From Thiocystis minor (lineage in GTDB: Bacteria; Pseudomonadota; Gammaproteobacteria; Chromatiales; Chromatiaceae), in the NCBI RefSeq assembly GCF_016653465.1, contig NZ_NHSQ01000045.1, positions 1 to 49,659 of the forward strand: a stretch of DNA of 49,659 bases, written 5' to 3'. Every line of letters starts with the position of its first letter. Positions within the stretch are counted from its first letter, which is position 1. Below, piece after piece: positions 39,917 through 48,364 of this stretch. A program made the translations under genes and the position numbers. The notes beneath the pieces were generated by a model. That model saw only the letters and a list, made by a program, of their open reading frames with translations. It did not search any database and was not told the DNA's origin.

Positions 39917-41014
39917 ATGAAGATCGGTATCCCCTTGGAGACGCGGTCCGGAGAGACGCGCGTCGCGTCCACGCCGGAGATCGTCAAGAAGCTGGCCGGC
40001 AAGGGCTTCGAGATCCTGGTCGAGTCCGGCGCTGGCGCGCGCGCCGGTTATCCGGACGCGGACTTCGCAGAGGCTGGCGCGCAACTCACCGACCGCGCCG
40101 GGGCCTATGCTGTCGACCTGCTACTGAAGGTGCGGCGGCCCGATGCCGGGGATGTGGAGGCAATGCGTCCGGGCGGGCTGTTGATCAGTCTGCTGGAGAC
40201 CTGCGGCGAGGATCCGCTGCTGTCAGCCATGCTGGCGAAGGGGATGCGCGTGCTCGGGATGGAACGCATGCCGCGCACCTCGCGCGCCCAATCGATGGAT
40301 GCGCTGTCCTCGCAGAGCAACCTCGCCGGTTATCGCGCGGTGATCGAAGCGGCGGCGCGTTATGGTCGCTTCTTCCCCATGATGATGACCTCGGCGGGCT
40401 CGGCCAAGCCGGCGCGCGTCGTGGTGCTGGGGGCGGGCGTCGCGGGTTTGCAGGCAATCGCGACCGCGCGCCGACTGGGCGCCGATGTCCATGCCTATGA
40501 CGTGCGACCCGAGACCCGCGAGCAGATCCTGTCGCTCGGCGCCAAGCCGATCATGCTGGATCTGGGCGAAAGCGGGGCGGGGGAGGGCGGTTACGCCAAG
40601 GAGTTGTCGGAGGAGGCCAAGGCGCGTCAACAGGCGGCGCTCGGCGATGAACTCGCGAAGGCGCATGTCATCGTCACCACCGCGCTCATTCCCTGTCGCC
40701 CGGCGCCGGTGCTGATCACTGAGAAAGTCGTCGCGCGCCTGCGTCCCGGTTCGGTGATCGTCGATCTGGCGGCAGCGAGCGGCGGCAACTGTCCGCTAAC
40801 CGTGGCGGACGAGATCGTCGAGCGCCACGGCGTGACCGTCGTCGGCATCACCAATTTCCCCGCCCTGGTACCAGCGGACGCGAGCGCCTTCTACGCGCGG
40901 AATCTATTCAATCTGATCGAGATCATGGTCCAGCCGGGCGAGTTCGGGCCGGAACTCAAGGATCTAGCCGAGGATGACATTACGGCAGCTATGCTGGTCA
41001 AGCCGTCCGCGTAA
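39917..41014 (+). CDS. pntAA: NAD(P) transhydrogenase subunit alpha part 1 (PntAA)
   Basis: 365 residues, the cytosolic NAD(H)-binding domain I of the proton-translocating transhydrogenase. It starts MKIGIPLETRSGETRVASTP and contains RMPRTSRAQSMDALSSQSNL, the Rossmann signature VVVLGAGVAGLQAIATARRL and VADEIVERHGVTVVGITNFP. The split into separate alpha-1, alpha-2 and beta chains is as in many alphaproteobacteria and some phototrophs. A 240-base gap containing an inverted-repeat element separates it from pntAB, although all three genes run the same way. The complex makes NADPH from NADH using the proton gradient. Confidence 0.95.
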   Translation: MKIGIPLETRSGETRVASTPEIVKKLAGKGFEILVESGAGARAGYPDADFAEAGAQLTDRAGAYAVDLLLKVRRPDAGDVEAMRPGGLLISLLETCGEDPLLSAMLAKGMRVLGMERMPRTSRAQSMDALSSQSNLAGYRAVIEAAARYGRFFPMMMTSAGSAKPARVVVLGAGVAGLQAIATARRLGADVHAYDVRPETREQILSLGAKPIMLDLGESGAGEGGYAKELSEEAKARQQAALGDELAKAHVIVTTALIPCRPAPVLITEKVVARLRPGSVIVDLAAASGGNCPLTVADEIVERHGVTVVGITNFPALVPADASAFYARNLFNLIEIMVQPGEFGPELKDLAEDDITAAMLVKPSA

Positions 41015-41032
41015 CAAGATTTTTGTCAGGTG

Positions 41033-41218
41033 TCAGGTGGCAGTTGTCGGCAGGCAGCGAACGGATGCAACCGTCACTGCCGATCGACCATTTCATTGAT
41101 GGCGTTGATCGTAACGTCGGCCACCGCCGTTGGCAGGGGCGGGCGAGACGCCCGTCCCCCAAGGGAATGGCCGGTTTTATAACCAAAGCCGCATTGATGA
41201 CTGACAACTGCCACCTGA
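41033..41218. repeat. Inverted-repeat element (16-bp perfect arms) between pntAA and pntAB
   Basis: TCAGGTGGCAGTTGTC at 41033-41048 is the exact reverse complement of 41203-41218. Further heptad pieces (GTCAGGT before, ACTGACAACTG after) extend both ends. Inside lies a hairpin GGGGCGGGCG-aga-CGCCCGTCCCC-like sequence near 41138-41160. It looks like a MITE-like or repeat-bounded insert of about 200 bp within the pnt operon. Confidence 0.85.
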
Positions 41219-41254
41219 GAACTGACAACTGAAAACTTCCCCAGGAGTCCCCCC

Positions 41255-41551
41255 ATGCCCGAGGCACTCGACCCCTCGATCGCCGCCCTTTACGTTTTCG
41301 TTCTTTCCTGCTTCATCGGTTACTGGGTGGTCTGGGGCGTCACACCCTCGCTGCACACCCCACTGGTGGCCCTGACCAACGCCATCTCCGGCATCGTCCT
41401 GATTGGCGCGCTGCTGGTCGCGGGCGATCCGGAATCCGGGATCCTGATCCAGTTCATCGGCTTCATTGCCGTGCTCCTGGCCTCGATCAATGTCTTTGGC
41501 GGCTTTCTGGTGACACACAGAATGCTCTCCATGTTCAAGAAGAAAAAGTAA
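41255..41551 (+). CDS. pntAB: NAD(P) transhydrogenase subunit alpha part 2 (PntAB, membrane)
   Basis: 98 residues forming the first membrane helices of domain II. Three hydrophobic spans are visible: [35 protein letters not shown] and [20 protein letters not shown], with the conserved [19 protein letters not shown] loop. The terminal Lys-rich tail (FKKKK) faces the cytoplasm. AGGAG lies ten bases before ATG 41255. It is followed by pntB after 12 bases and so is translationally linked with it. Together with pntB it forms the proton channel. Confidence 0.94.
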   Translation: MPEALDPSIAALYVFVLSCFIGYWVVWGVTPSLHTPLVALTNAISGIVLIGALLVAGDPESGILIQFIGFIAVLLASINVFGGFLVTHRMLSMFKKKK

Positions 41552-41563
41552 GGACGGATCGCG

Positions 41564-42964
41564 ATGGATTTCACGGTGAATCATCAGGCGCTGGCCTATC
41601 TGGTCTCGGCGATCCTCTTCATTTTCGGTCTGAAGGGTCTGACCCATCCGGCGACCGCGCGGCGCGGCAACTTCTACGCCATGCTCGGCATGCTGATCGC
41701 CATCGTGGCGACCCTGCTGGGGCGCGATGTCCAGTCCTACGGCTTCATCGTTGCCGGCATCGCCGGGGGCGCCGTGATCGGCGTCATCGTGGCTCTGCGC
41801 ATCCAGATGACCGCCATGCCGCAGTTGGTTGCGGCCCTGCACAGTTTCGTCGGTCTGGCGGCGGTGCTGGTCGGCATTGGCACCTTCCTGCACAAGCAGG
41901 ACGCCGGATTGCTCAACGCGGTGCTGATGGGCGAGATTTCCGCGGGCGTGGTCATCGGCGCCATCACCTTCACCGGCTCCATCATCGCCTTCGGCAAACT
42001 GCAAGGGTTGTTAAGCGGCGCGCCTGTCAAATTCATGGGGCAGCATCTGCTCAATGCCCTCATCGCGCTGGCGGTCGTTGGACTCGCGGTGCATTTCGCC
42101 ATGACCGGGAGCCTGCTCTCGCTGGTCCTGATGACCCTGCTCGCCTTCACCCTTGGCGTGACGCTCATCATCCCCATCGGCGGCGCCGACATGCCGGTCA
42201 TCATCTCGATGCTCAACAGCTATTCGGGCTGGGCGGCGGCGGCGACCGGCTTCACGCTCCACAACGATCTGCTGATCATCGTCGGCGCGCTGGTCGGCTG
42301 CTCGGGCGCCATCCTCTCCTTCATCATGTGCAAGGCGATGAACCGCTCGATCCTGAACGTGATCTTCGGCGGCTTCGGTTCCAGCAGCGGAGCAGGCGAA
42401 AGCGCCGGCGCGCAGGCCGCCGAGAAGGGCGTCAAGTCGGCGGTGGTCGAGGACGCCGTGTACTGGATGGAGGACGCCGGTAAGGTCATCATCGTCCCCG
42501 GTTACGGCATGGCCGTCGCCCAGGCCCAGCATTCGCTCAAGGAGTTGATGGAACTGCTGGAAGCGCGCGGGGTGGAGGTCAAGTTCGCCATCCATCCAGT
42601 CGCCGGACGCATGCCGGGGCACATGAACGTGCTGCTCGCCGAGGCGGATATTCCCTATGATCGGGTGCTGGAGATGGACGAGATCAATCCCGAGTTCCCG
42701 GGTACCGACGTGGTGCTGGTGGTCGGCGCTAACGATGTCGTCAACCCGGCCGCCAAGGAAGACAAGACCAGCCCCATCTATGGCATGCCGATTCTGGATG
42801 CCGGTCGCGCGCGCCAGGTCTATTTTCTCAAGCGCTCCATGCGTCCCGGCTACTCGGGCGTCGATAACCTGCTGTTCTATCAGGACAACACCTCGCTGGT
42901 CTTCGGCGACGCCAAGGAGACGATCGACGGTATGAACAGCGCGTTGAAGGGCGGAGGACACTAA
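41564..42964 (+). CDS. pntB: NAD(P) transhydrogenase subunit beta (PntB)
   Basis: 466 residues. The first 265 hold about eight to nine membrane helices of domain II (for example ALAYLVSAILFIFGLKGL, GFIVAGIAGGAVIGVIVAL, with the proton-path His in PQLVAALHSFVGL). The last 180 form the NADP(H)-binding domain III with VIIVPGYGMAVAQAQHSLKE, the KFAIHPVAGRMPGHMNVLLA segment and ending SLVFGDAKETIDGMNSALKG. AAGGA is about ten bases before ATG 41564. It is the last gene of the pnt operon; a coiled-coil membrane protein gene follows 200 bases on. Confidence 0.96.
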   Translation: MDFTVNHQALAYLVSAILFIFGLKGLTHPATARRGNFYAMLGMLIAIVATLLGRDVQSYGFIVAGIAGGAVIGVIVALRIQMTAMPQLVAALHSFVGLAAVLVGIGTFLHKQDAGLLNAVLMGEISAGVVIGAITFTGSIIAFGKLQGLLSGAPVKFMGQHLLNALIALAVVGLAVHFAMTGSLLSLVLMTLLAFTLGVTLIIPIGGADMPVIISMLNSYSGWAAAATGFTLHNDLLIIVGALVGCSGAILSFIMCKAMNRSILNVIFGGFGSSSGAGESAGAQAAEKGVKSAVVEDAVYWMEDAGKVIIVPGYGMAVAQAQHSLKELMELLEARGVEVKFAIHPVAGRMPGHMNVLLAEADIPYDRVLEMDEINPEFPGTDVVLVVGANDVVNPAAKEDKTSPIYGMPILDAGRARQVYFLKRSMRPGYSGVDNLLFYQDNTSLVFGDAKETIDGMNSALKGGGH

Positions 42965-43164
42965 CCCCCGGCGCGCGCGGCCAGCGCGGGTCGCCACACT
43001 GGGAGCGCCGACAGGCTGTCGGCAATGTCGGCAACTCCAAGGCCGACGGCATTCGGCGTCAGCCTCGTTTCGACTCGACGGACGGATTGCCCAACGGCGA
43101 CTTGTACGCCGGGCTGGCCCCGACTACCCTCATGGCCTGTGCCAAGCAACCGAAGAGTCCTGCC

Positions 43165-43569
43165 ATGAGCGCCGCGCTGCAACTCTACGAGCAACTCACC
43201 GAAGCCCCGGACGACAAAACCCGCGCGCGTCTGATCGCCGAGGCGTTCGACGTGCTGGAGGCGCGCTTTCCGCAGATCGGCGATCTTGCCACCCAGGGGC
43301 ATGTCCGAGAATCCGAACTGCGCTTGCAACAGGGTGTCGAGCAGGTTCGCGGAGAGTTGCGCGAATCCGAACTGCGCCTGCAAAAGGAGATCGAACAGAT
43401 CCGCGCCGAACTGAAGCTGGACATCGCGCAGCTGCACGCCGAACTGAAGCTCGACATCGCGCAACTGCGCGCCGAGGTCGAGCGCACGAAGACCGATCTG
43501 CTGAAGTGGATCGTCCCGCTGATGTTCGCCCAGGTGGCCGCGATCGCGGCGCTGGTGAAACTGCTGTGA
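43165..43569 (+). CDS. Coiled-coil protein with C-terminal membrane span (DUF1640-like)
   Basis: 134 residues from ATG 43165; the frame continues upstream to 43087 with no support. The N-terminal 45 residues (LQLYEQLTEAPDDKTRARLI) are helical. Then come repeated heptads: VRESELRLQQGVEQVRGELR, ESELRLQKEIEQIRAELKLD and IAQLHAELKLDIAQLRAEVE. ELKLDIAQL is duplicated. The last 22 residues (WIVPLMFAQVAAIAALVKLL) form one membrane helix. The layout matches small DUF1640/CCDC90-type proteins. Function is unknown; a role as membrane-tethered scaffold is a guess. It lies 16 bases before the AI-2E-type transporter gene, so the pair may be an operon. Confidence 0.75.
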   Translation: MSAALQLYEQLTEAPDDKTRARLIAEAFDVLEARFPQIGDLATQGHVRESELRLQQGVEQVRGELRESELRLQKEIEQIRAELKLDIAQLHAELKLDIAQLRAEVERTKTDLLKWIVPLMFAQVAAIAALVKLL

Positions 43570-43585
43570 CCTGCTGGCGACTCCC

Positions 43586-44815
43586 ATGAACCAAGACACC
43601 GTCAACAAATCCGTCGTCCTGCTGATGGCGCTCGGGATCTCGGCGTTGTTTTTCGCCATGATCCAGCAATTCCTGATGACCCTGTTCCTCGCGGGGCTTT
43701 TCAGCGCCCTGGCGCGACCCCTGTTCCTGCGTTTTCAGGCGTTGCTCAACGGCAATCGTCACCTGGCGTCCCTGTTGACCCTGCTGCTGATCGCGGTGGT
43801 GATCCTGATCCCCTTGGTGCTGCTGGTTGGTGTGCTGATCGGCCAGGCACTCGATGTCAGCCAGATGATTACCGTCTGGTTCAAGGGCGCTTTCGCCGAT
43901 CCTCGCGCGATCGACACCTATCTGCGGCATCTCCCGTTTTACGACCAATTGAGCATCAATCGCGACCAGATCATTCAACAAGCGGGCGCACTGGCTACCG
44001 TGATCAGTCGGCTCCTGGTGGAGTGGGTCTCGTCCGTGACGCTCGGGACCGCGAATTTCGTCTTCATGGCCTTCGTGTTCCTGTACAGCATGTTTTTTCT
44101 CCAGATGGACGGGCCGAAGCTGCTCGAAAAGGGGCTTTACTATCTTCCGCTGAAGACCAACGAAGAGCGGATGATGCTCGCCAAATTCACCTCCGTAACG
44201 CGCGCGACCCTGAAAGGTTCGCTTCTGATCGGTCTCTTGCAAGGCACTCTGGCGGGCATCGGCTTTGCCGTCGCGGGTATCCCCAACGCGGTCTTCTGGG
44301 GGACGGTGATGGCGCTTCTGTCGGCCATCCCGAATGTCGGCGCCGCGCTGGTCTGGATTCCCGCCGTGGCGATCCTGATCCTGCAAGGGGATATCGGCGC
44401 CGGCGTCGGGCTGGCGCTTTTCTGTGGTCTGATCGTCGGGAGCCTGGACAATGTCCTGCGGCCGATCCTGGTCGGTAAGGACACCAAGATGCATGAGCTG
44501 ATGATCTTTTTGAGCACCCTGGGAGGCATTCTCATGTTTGGGCTGCCGGGGATCTTCATCGGCCCCGTCATCGCATCGCTCTTCATTTCGATCTGGGAGA
44601 TTTACGGCGTTGAATTCGCGGCGATTTTGCCGGATGTGCATATTGTCCTGCTCGATTCAACCGATCCTGGCGAACTTGATCCAGTCCACGACATCTCCGC
44701 GCCTGTGGATCCGGATTCGGACACTGTCAAGGAACAGGATGATCAGGGGCGGGATACGGCGTTTTCAGGCTCCGCCGACATGGAGACCGATGTTCGATCC
44801 GAGGTTAAAGGTTGA
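43586..44815 (+). CDS. AI-2E family transporter (PerM/YdiK-like membrane protein)
   Basis: 409 residues with about eight membrane spans, including VVLLMALGISALFFAMIQQF, LLTLLLIAVVILIPLVLLVG, ANFVFMAFVFLYSMFFLQMD and GVGLALFCGLIVGSLDNVLR. The family core G-x-x-x-P-N-A-V-F-W-G-x-V-M-A-L-L-S-A-I-P, and GLPGIFIGPVIASLF near the end, are typical. Members act as secondary exporters; the AI-2 substrate name is historical and often wrong. The C-terminal 60 residues are acidic and cytosolic. Its TGA stop (44813-44815) lies inside the -35 box of the following tRNA promoter. Confidence 0.9.
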   Translation: MNQDTVNKSVVLLMALGISALFFAMIQQFLMTLFLAGLFSALARPLFLRFQALLNGNRHLASLLTLLLIAVVILIPLVLLVGVLIGQALDVSQMITVWFKGAFADPRAIDTYLRHLPFYDQLSINRDQIIQQAGALATVISRLLVEWVSSVTLGTANFVFMAFVFLYSMFFLQMDGPKLLEKGLYYLPLKTNEERMMLAKFTSVTRATLKGSLLIGLLQGTLAGIGFAVAGIPNAVFWGTVMALLSAIPNVGAALVWIPAVAILILQGDIGAGVGLALFCGLIVGSLDNVLRPILVGKDTKMHELMIFLSTLGGILMFGLPGIFIGPVIASLFISIWEIYGVEFAAILPDVHIVLLDSTDPGELDPVHDISAPVDPDSDTVKEQDDQGRDTAFSGSADMETDVRSEVKG

Positions 44816-44840
44816 CTGAAAATCCTTCCGGGCGTATAGT
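44812..44840 (+). promoter_or_regulatory. Sigma-70 promoter of the tRNA operon
   Basis: TTGACT (44812-44817), a 17-base spacer and TATAGT (44835-44840) form a strong promoter. A GC-rich discriminator (TCCGCGTC) follows, the pattern linked with stringent control of stable RNA. The -35 box overlaps the stop codon of the upstream transporter gene. The first tRNA begins 48 bases after the -10 box. Confidence 0.85.
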
Positions 44841-44887
44841 TCCGCGTCTTCGTAGCGGGCCGCGCAATCACAGCCCCGATCCGAAGC

Positions 44888-44964
44888 CGGGGTATAGCGC
44901 AGTCTGGTAGCGCGCCTGCTTTGGGAGCAGGATGTCGGGGGTTCGAATCCCTCTACCCCGACCA
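44888..44964 (+). tRNA. tRNA-Pro (anticodon TGG)
   Basis: The acceptor stem CGGGGTA pairs with TACCCCG; the anticodon loop TTTGGGA between CCTGC and GCAGG gives TGG; the T-arm contains GTTCGAATC; CCA is encoded. First gene of a four-tRNA operon. Confidence 0.97.
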
Positions 44965-45026
44965 ATTTGCGAAACAAAACAGGTAATGCGCTTGTCCGTA
45001 CATTGCCTATGACGCGCCCGAATTAA

Positions 45027-45103
<77 letters not shown>

Positions 45104-45128
45104 AATGATGAATGTCAGTTTTGCTATG

Positions 45129-45204
45129 GTGGACGTAGCTCAGTCGGTAGAGCGCAGGATTGTGATTCCTGTGGTCGTGGGTTCGATCCCCATCGTCCAC
45201 CCCA
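45129..45204 (+). tRNA. tRNA-His (anticodon GTG)
   Basis: The acceptor GTGGACG pairs with CGTCCAC; the anticodon loop TTGTGAT gives GTG. A G at 45128 faces the discriminator C at 45201, the G-1 pair that marks tRNA-His. CCA is encoded. Confidence 0.97.
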
Positions 45205-45269
45205 TATAGAAGCGGTTGTGTCAGCCGAGGCTCAAATGTCGCGGCTTCTCAGCCCAATCCCGAAATACC

Positions 45270-45345
45270 GGGTCGTTAGCTCAGTTGGTAGAGCAGTGGA
45301 CTCTTAATCCATCGGTCGTAGGTTCGAATCCTACACGACCCACCA
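45270..45345 (+). tRNA. tRNA-Lys (anticodon CTT)
   Basis: The acceptor GGGTCGT pairs with ACGACCC; the anticodon loop CTCTTAA gives CTT; the T-loop is TTCGAAT; CCA is encoded. Last tRNA of the operon; its 3' end faces the restriction-modification island. Confidence 0.96.
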
Positions 45346-45365
45346 ATATAAAGAAGCAAAAACAG

Positions 45366-45394
45366 GCGGTTACAGCAATGTAGCCGCTTTTTTT
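45366..45394 (+). terminator. Intrinsic terminator of the tRNA operon
   Basis: GCGGTTACA (45366-45374), a GCAA tetraloop, TGTAGCCGC (45379-45387) with one G-T pair, then a run of seven T. It is a strong rho-independent terminator directly after tRNA-Lys. Confidence 0.95.
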
Positions 45395-45595
45395 ATGCCC
45401 GCTGGTTGGGCTTTCCGGTCCATTTCTGGTCCACCGTTATCCATTGGTCACGCGGTTGGAATGGGCGATCGCCCCGCACGGGAACGCGGTAAAATCCCCC
45501 TTCGGCTTCAGTGATACGCTGTGTGTCGTCATCGATCTGTCTACCTGCTGTTGAACAGATTGGCTCGTCCGTCTTGATGGAAGGCTCCAACCCCC

Positions 45596-47137
45596 ATGCT
45601 CACCGGTGAAATCCGCAACCAAGTCGATCAAATCTGGAATGCCTTCTGGTCTGGCGGGGTCTCGAATCCGTTGTCGGTGATCGAGCAGATCACCTACCTG
45701 CTGTTCATCAAGCGCCTGGACGATCTGCATACCTTGGAAGAGAGCAAGGCTGAAACGCTCGGTCTCCCCATGGCGCGGCGGATTTTCCCCAAGGGAGGGG
45801 ATGACAAGGGCTGTCTCTACGAGGACATGCGTTGGTCGCGGTTCAAGCATTTCGAGCCGCGCGAGATGATGGCGGTCGTTGACGAGCATGTCTTTCCCTT
45901 CCTGCGCAATCTGGGCACGGAAGGGTCCAGCTATGGCCGCCACATGCGCGATGCCCGCTTGGGTTTCAGCAATCCCGCCTTGTTGGCTAAGGTGGTCGAG
46001 ATGCTCGACAAGATGCCGATGGAGGATCGGGACACCAAGGGCGATCTTTACGAATACATGCTCGGCAAGATCGCTTCTGCCGGTCAGAACGGCCAGTTCC
46101 GCACGCCCCGTCACATCATCCAGCTCATGGTCGAGTTGGTAGCCCCTACTCCCGATGATGTGATCTGCGACCCTGCCGCCGGTACCTGTGGCTTTCTGGT
46201 CGCCGCTGGGGAATATCTGCGCGAGCGCCATCCAGCCCTATTCCGCAACGAGCAGCAGCGCCGGCATTTCCATGAGGGTCTGTTTCACGGGTACGATTTC
46301 GACCCGACCATGCTGCGCATCGGCGCCATGAACATGACCCTGCACGGGGTCGAAAACGCAAATATCACCTACCGTGACAGTCTTGCCCAAGACCACACCG
46401 CCGATGCCGGTACCTATTCGCTGGTGCTGGCGAATCCGCCCTTCGCCGGTTCGCTCGACTATGAATCGACCGCGAAGGATCTTCAGAAGATCGTCAAAAC
46501 CAAGAAGACCGAACTGCTTTTTCTCGCCCTCTTTCTGCGCCTGCTGAAAACCGGTGGCCGGGCAGCGGTCATCGTGCCTGATGGTGTGCTCTTCGGCTCC
46601 TCCAAGGCTCACCAAGCGTTGCGCCGCATGCTGGTCGAGGATCACAAGCTCGATGCCATCGTCAAGCTACCGTCAGGCGTCTTCCGGCCTTATGCCGGGG
46701 TGTCCACCGCGATCCTGTTCTTCACCAAAACCGGGGTCGGCGGAACCGATCAGGTCTGGTTCTATGAGCTTCAGGCCGATGGTTACTCGCTCGATGATAA
46801 GCGGACGAATCTGTTACCGCTGGACAAGCTCGGGGCGATTCCACGCGAGACCCTGAGTGCAGAAGAGCATGCCAAGAATAACCTGCCCGATGTGCTGGCA
46901 CGTTGGCAGGAGCGCGAGGGTACTGAGCGCAAGCGTCCGCGTACCGCGCAGAGTTTCTGTGTGCCGAAGGCTGAGATTGCCGCGACCGGCAGTTATGACC
47001 TGTCGCTCAACCGTTATAAAGAAGTCGAGCATGAGCAGGTCGAGCATGAAGCGCCCGCTGGCATCATCCGTGAGTTGCGGGAAATCGAGAAAGAGATTTC
47101 ACAGGGATTGACGCGGTTGGAGGAGATGTTGGGATGA
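45596..47137 (+). CDS. hsdM: Type I restriction-modification DNA methyltransferase subunit HsdM
   Basis: 513 residues. The N-terminal helical domain (1-150; QVDQIWNAFWSGGVSNPLSV, YLLFIKRLDD) precedes the SAM-binding methylase. Motif I is DPAAGTCGFLVAAGEYL, motif IV NPPF (LVLANPPFAGSLDYES), with QFRTPRHIIQLMVELVAP before it, as in N6-adenine methylases. It modifies host DNA with HsdS and with HsdR forms the restriction complex. Its stop overlaps hsdS by ATGA. Composition is closer to the core genome than that of hsdS. No hsdR is found in the window; upstream are tRNAs. Confidence 0.95.
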   Translation: MLTGEIRNQVDQIWNAFWSGGVSNPLSVIEQITYLLFIKRLDDLHTLEESKAETLGLPMARRIFPKGGDDKGCLYEDMRWSRFKHFEPREMMAVVDEHVFPFLRNLGTEGSSYGRHMRDARLGFSNPALLAKVVEMLDKMPMEDRDTKGDLYEYMLGKIASAGQNGQFRTPRHIIQLMVELVAPTPDDVICDPAAGTCGFLVAAGEYLRERHPALFRNEQQRRHFHEGLFHGYDFDPTMLRIGAMNMTLHGVENANITYRDSLAQDHTADAGTYSLVLANPPFAGSLDYESTAKDLQKIVKTKKTELLFLALFLRLLKTGGRAAVIVPDGVLFGSSKAHQALRRMLVEDHKLDAIVKLPSGVFRPYAGVSTAILFFTKTGVGGTDQVWFYELQADGYSLDDKRTNLLPLDKLGAIPRETLSAEEHAKNNLPDVLARWQEREGTERKRPRTAQSFCVPKAEIAATGSYDLSLNRYKEVEHEQVEHEAPAGIIRELREIEKEISQGLTRLEEMLG

Positions 47138-48300
47138 AATTTCCTTCAGTTAGATTGGCAGAGGTCGCAATCATTGAGCGCGACGGAATTGATGCATCCG
47201 AAATATCGTCTAACACTGAATATCTTGGGTTAGAGCATATTGAAAGTGGTGGCCGTATTCTTGGTTCGCAGAAAGTTTTAAATGGAGAATTGGCAAGCAC
47301 TAAATTTCGCTTTGGAAGTAAACATATACTTTACGGAAAACTTCGACCTTATTTAGCTAAGATTGCTTTGCCTGATTTTGAAGGTATTTGCAGTACAGAT
47401 ATACTTCCTATTAATTCCGGTCCACGCATCGATAGAAGGTTTCTTGCGCATTTTCTCCGGCAGCCTTCAATGGTTGATTTTGCTGCGTCGCGTGCAACAG
47501 GCGCTAATCTCCCAAGATTAAATCCAAAGGTGCTTGCTGAATTTGAAATTCCTCTTCCTCCTGTCGAAGAACAAAAACGCATTGCGGCGATCCTTGATCA
47601 GATAGACAGCCTGCGCCGCCTGCGTCAGAGCGCCATTGATCGCCTGAATAGTCTCGGGCAGGCGATTTTCGACGAGATGTTCGTAAAAGATCGTGGAGCC
47701 CATAGTTGGCCTGTGTCTAGGGTTGCAGATGTTGCAAAAGAAATTCGCACAGGACCGTTCGGAAGTCAGTTACTCCATTCTGAGTTTGTCGACGAGGGAA
47801 TCGCTGTTCTCGGCATCGATAACGCAGTGAATAACGAGTTTCGTTGGTCAAAATTTCGATATATTTCGCCTGAAAAATACAGAGATTTAAAGCGTTATAC
47901 AGTACGTCCTGGAGATGTTCTGATCACCATCATGGGGACATGCGGACGTTGCGCAATCGTGCCTGATGATATTGATGTTGCGATTAACACGAAGCATCTT
48001 TGTTGCATTTCGCTCCAGCAAGAGCTGATCCTACCTGGTTTTTTACATGCCGCGTTTTTGATGCATCCTGCCCTCTTGAAGCAATTAGGTGTTCAAGCTA
48101 AAGGCGCTGTAATGCCTGGATTAAATATGAATATCATCAAATCATTGAAGTTATGCATTCCGCCGATCGATCTTCAGCGAAAATATGTAGAACGTATATC
48201 GATCATGACGACACAAAAGCAAAACATGCTTCAACACATGGCCGGCTTAGATTCGCTCTTTGCTGCGAGCCAACAGCGCGCGTTCAATGGTGAGCTATAG
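47134..48300 (+). CDS. hsdS: Type I restriction-modification specificity subunit HsdS
   Basis: 388 residues with two target-recognition domains (about 1-145 and 195-350), each followed by conserved helical regions. The first ends with the family sequence EIPLPPVEEQKRIAAILDQI, then DSLRRLRQSAIDRL; the second ends ISIMTTQKQNMLQHMAGLDS. Each domain binds one half of a bipartite DNA site. Base use is mosaic: the recognition domains are AT-rich, while the central conserved block at about 47570-47690 is GC-rich, as expected if recognition domains were swapped in by transfer. It overlaps hsdM by four bases. Both domains appear full length. Confidence 0.93.
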   Translation: MKFPSVRLAEVAIIERDGIDASEISSNTEYLGLEHIESGGRILGSQKVLNGELASTKFRFGSKHILYGKLRPYLAKIALPDFEGICSTDILPINSGPRIDRRFLAHFLRQPSMVDFAASRATGANLPRLNPKVLAEFEIPLPPVEEQKRIAAILDQIDSLRRLRQSAIDRLNSLGQAIFDEMFVKDRGAHSWPVSRVADVAKEIRTGPFGSQLLHSEFVDEGIAVLGIDNAVNNEFRWSKFRYISPEKYRDLKRYTVRPGDVLITIMGTCGRCAIVPDDIDVAINTKHLCCISLQQELILPGFLHAAFLMHPALLKQLGVQAKGAVMPGLNMNIIKSLKLCIPPIDLQRKYVERISIMTTQKQNMLQHMAGLDSLFAASQQRAFNGEL

Positions 48301-48364
48301 ATTCGACAGATGTTCAGCAATATGCATATCCTTTGGCAACGTCACTTTACCGGAGTCAGCCATA

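Noticed and set aside
45270-45345. Phage or island attachment site at tRNA-Lys
   Set aside because: No second copy of the tRNA 3' end was found downstream within the window; this can only be tested with more sequence.
45393-45590. 65-residue minus-strand frame between the tRNA terminator and hsdM, possibly an integrase end
   Set aside because: No integrase motif; it overlaps the hsdM promoter and lacks a ribosome-binding site.
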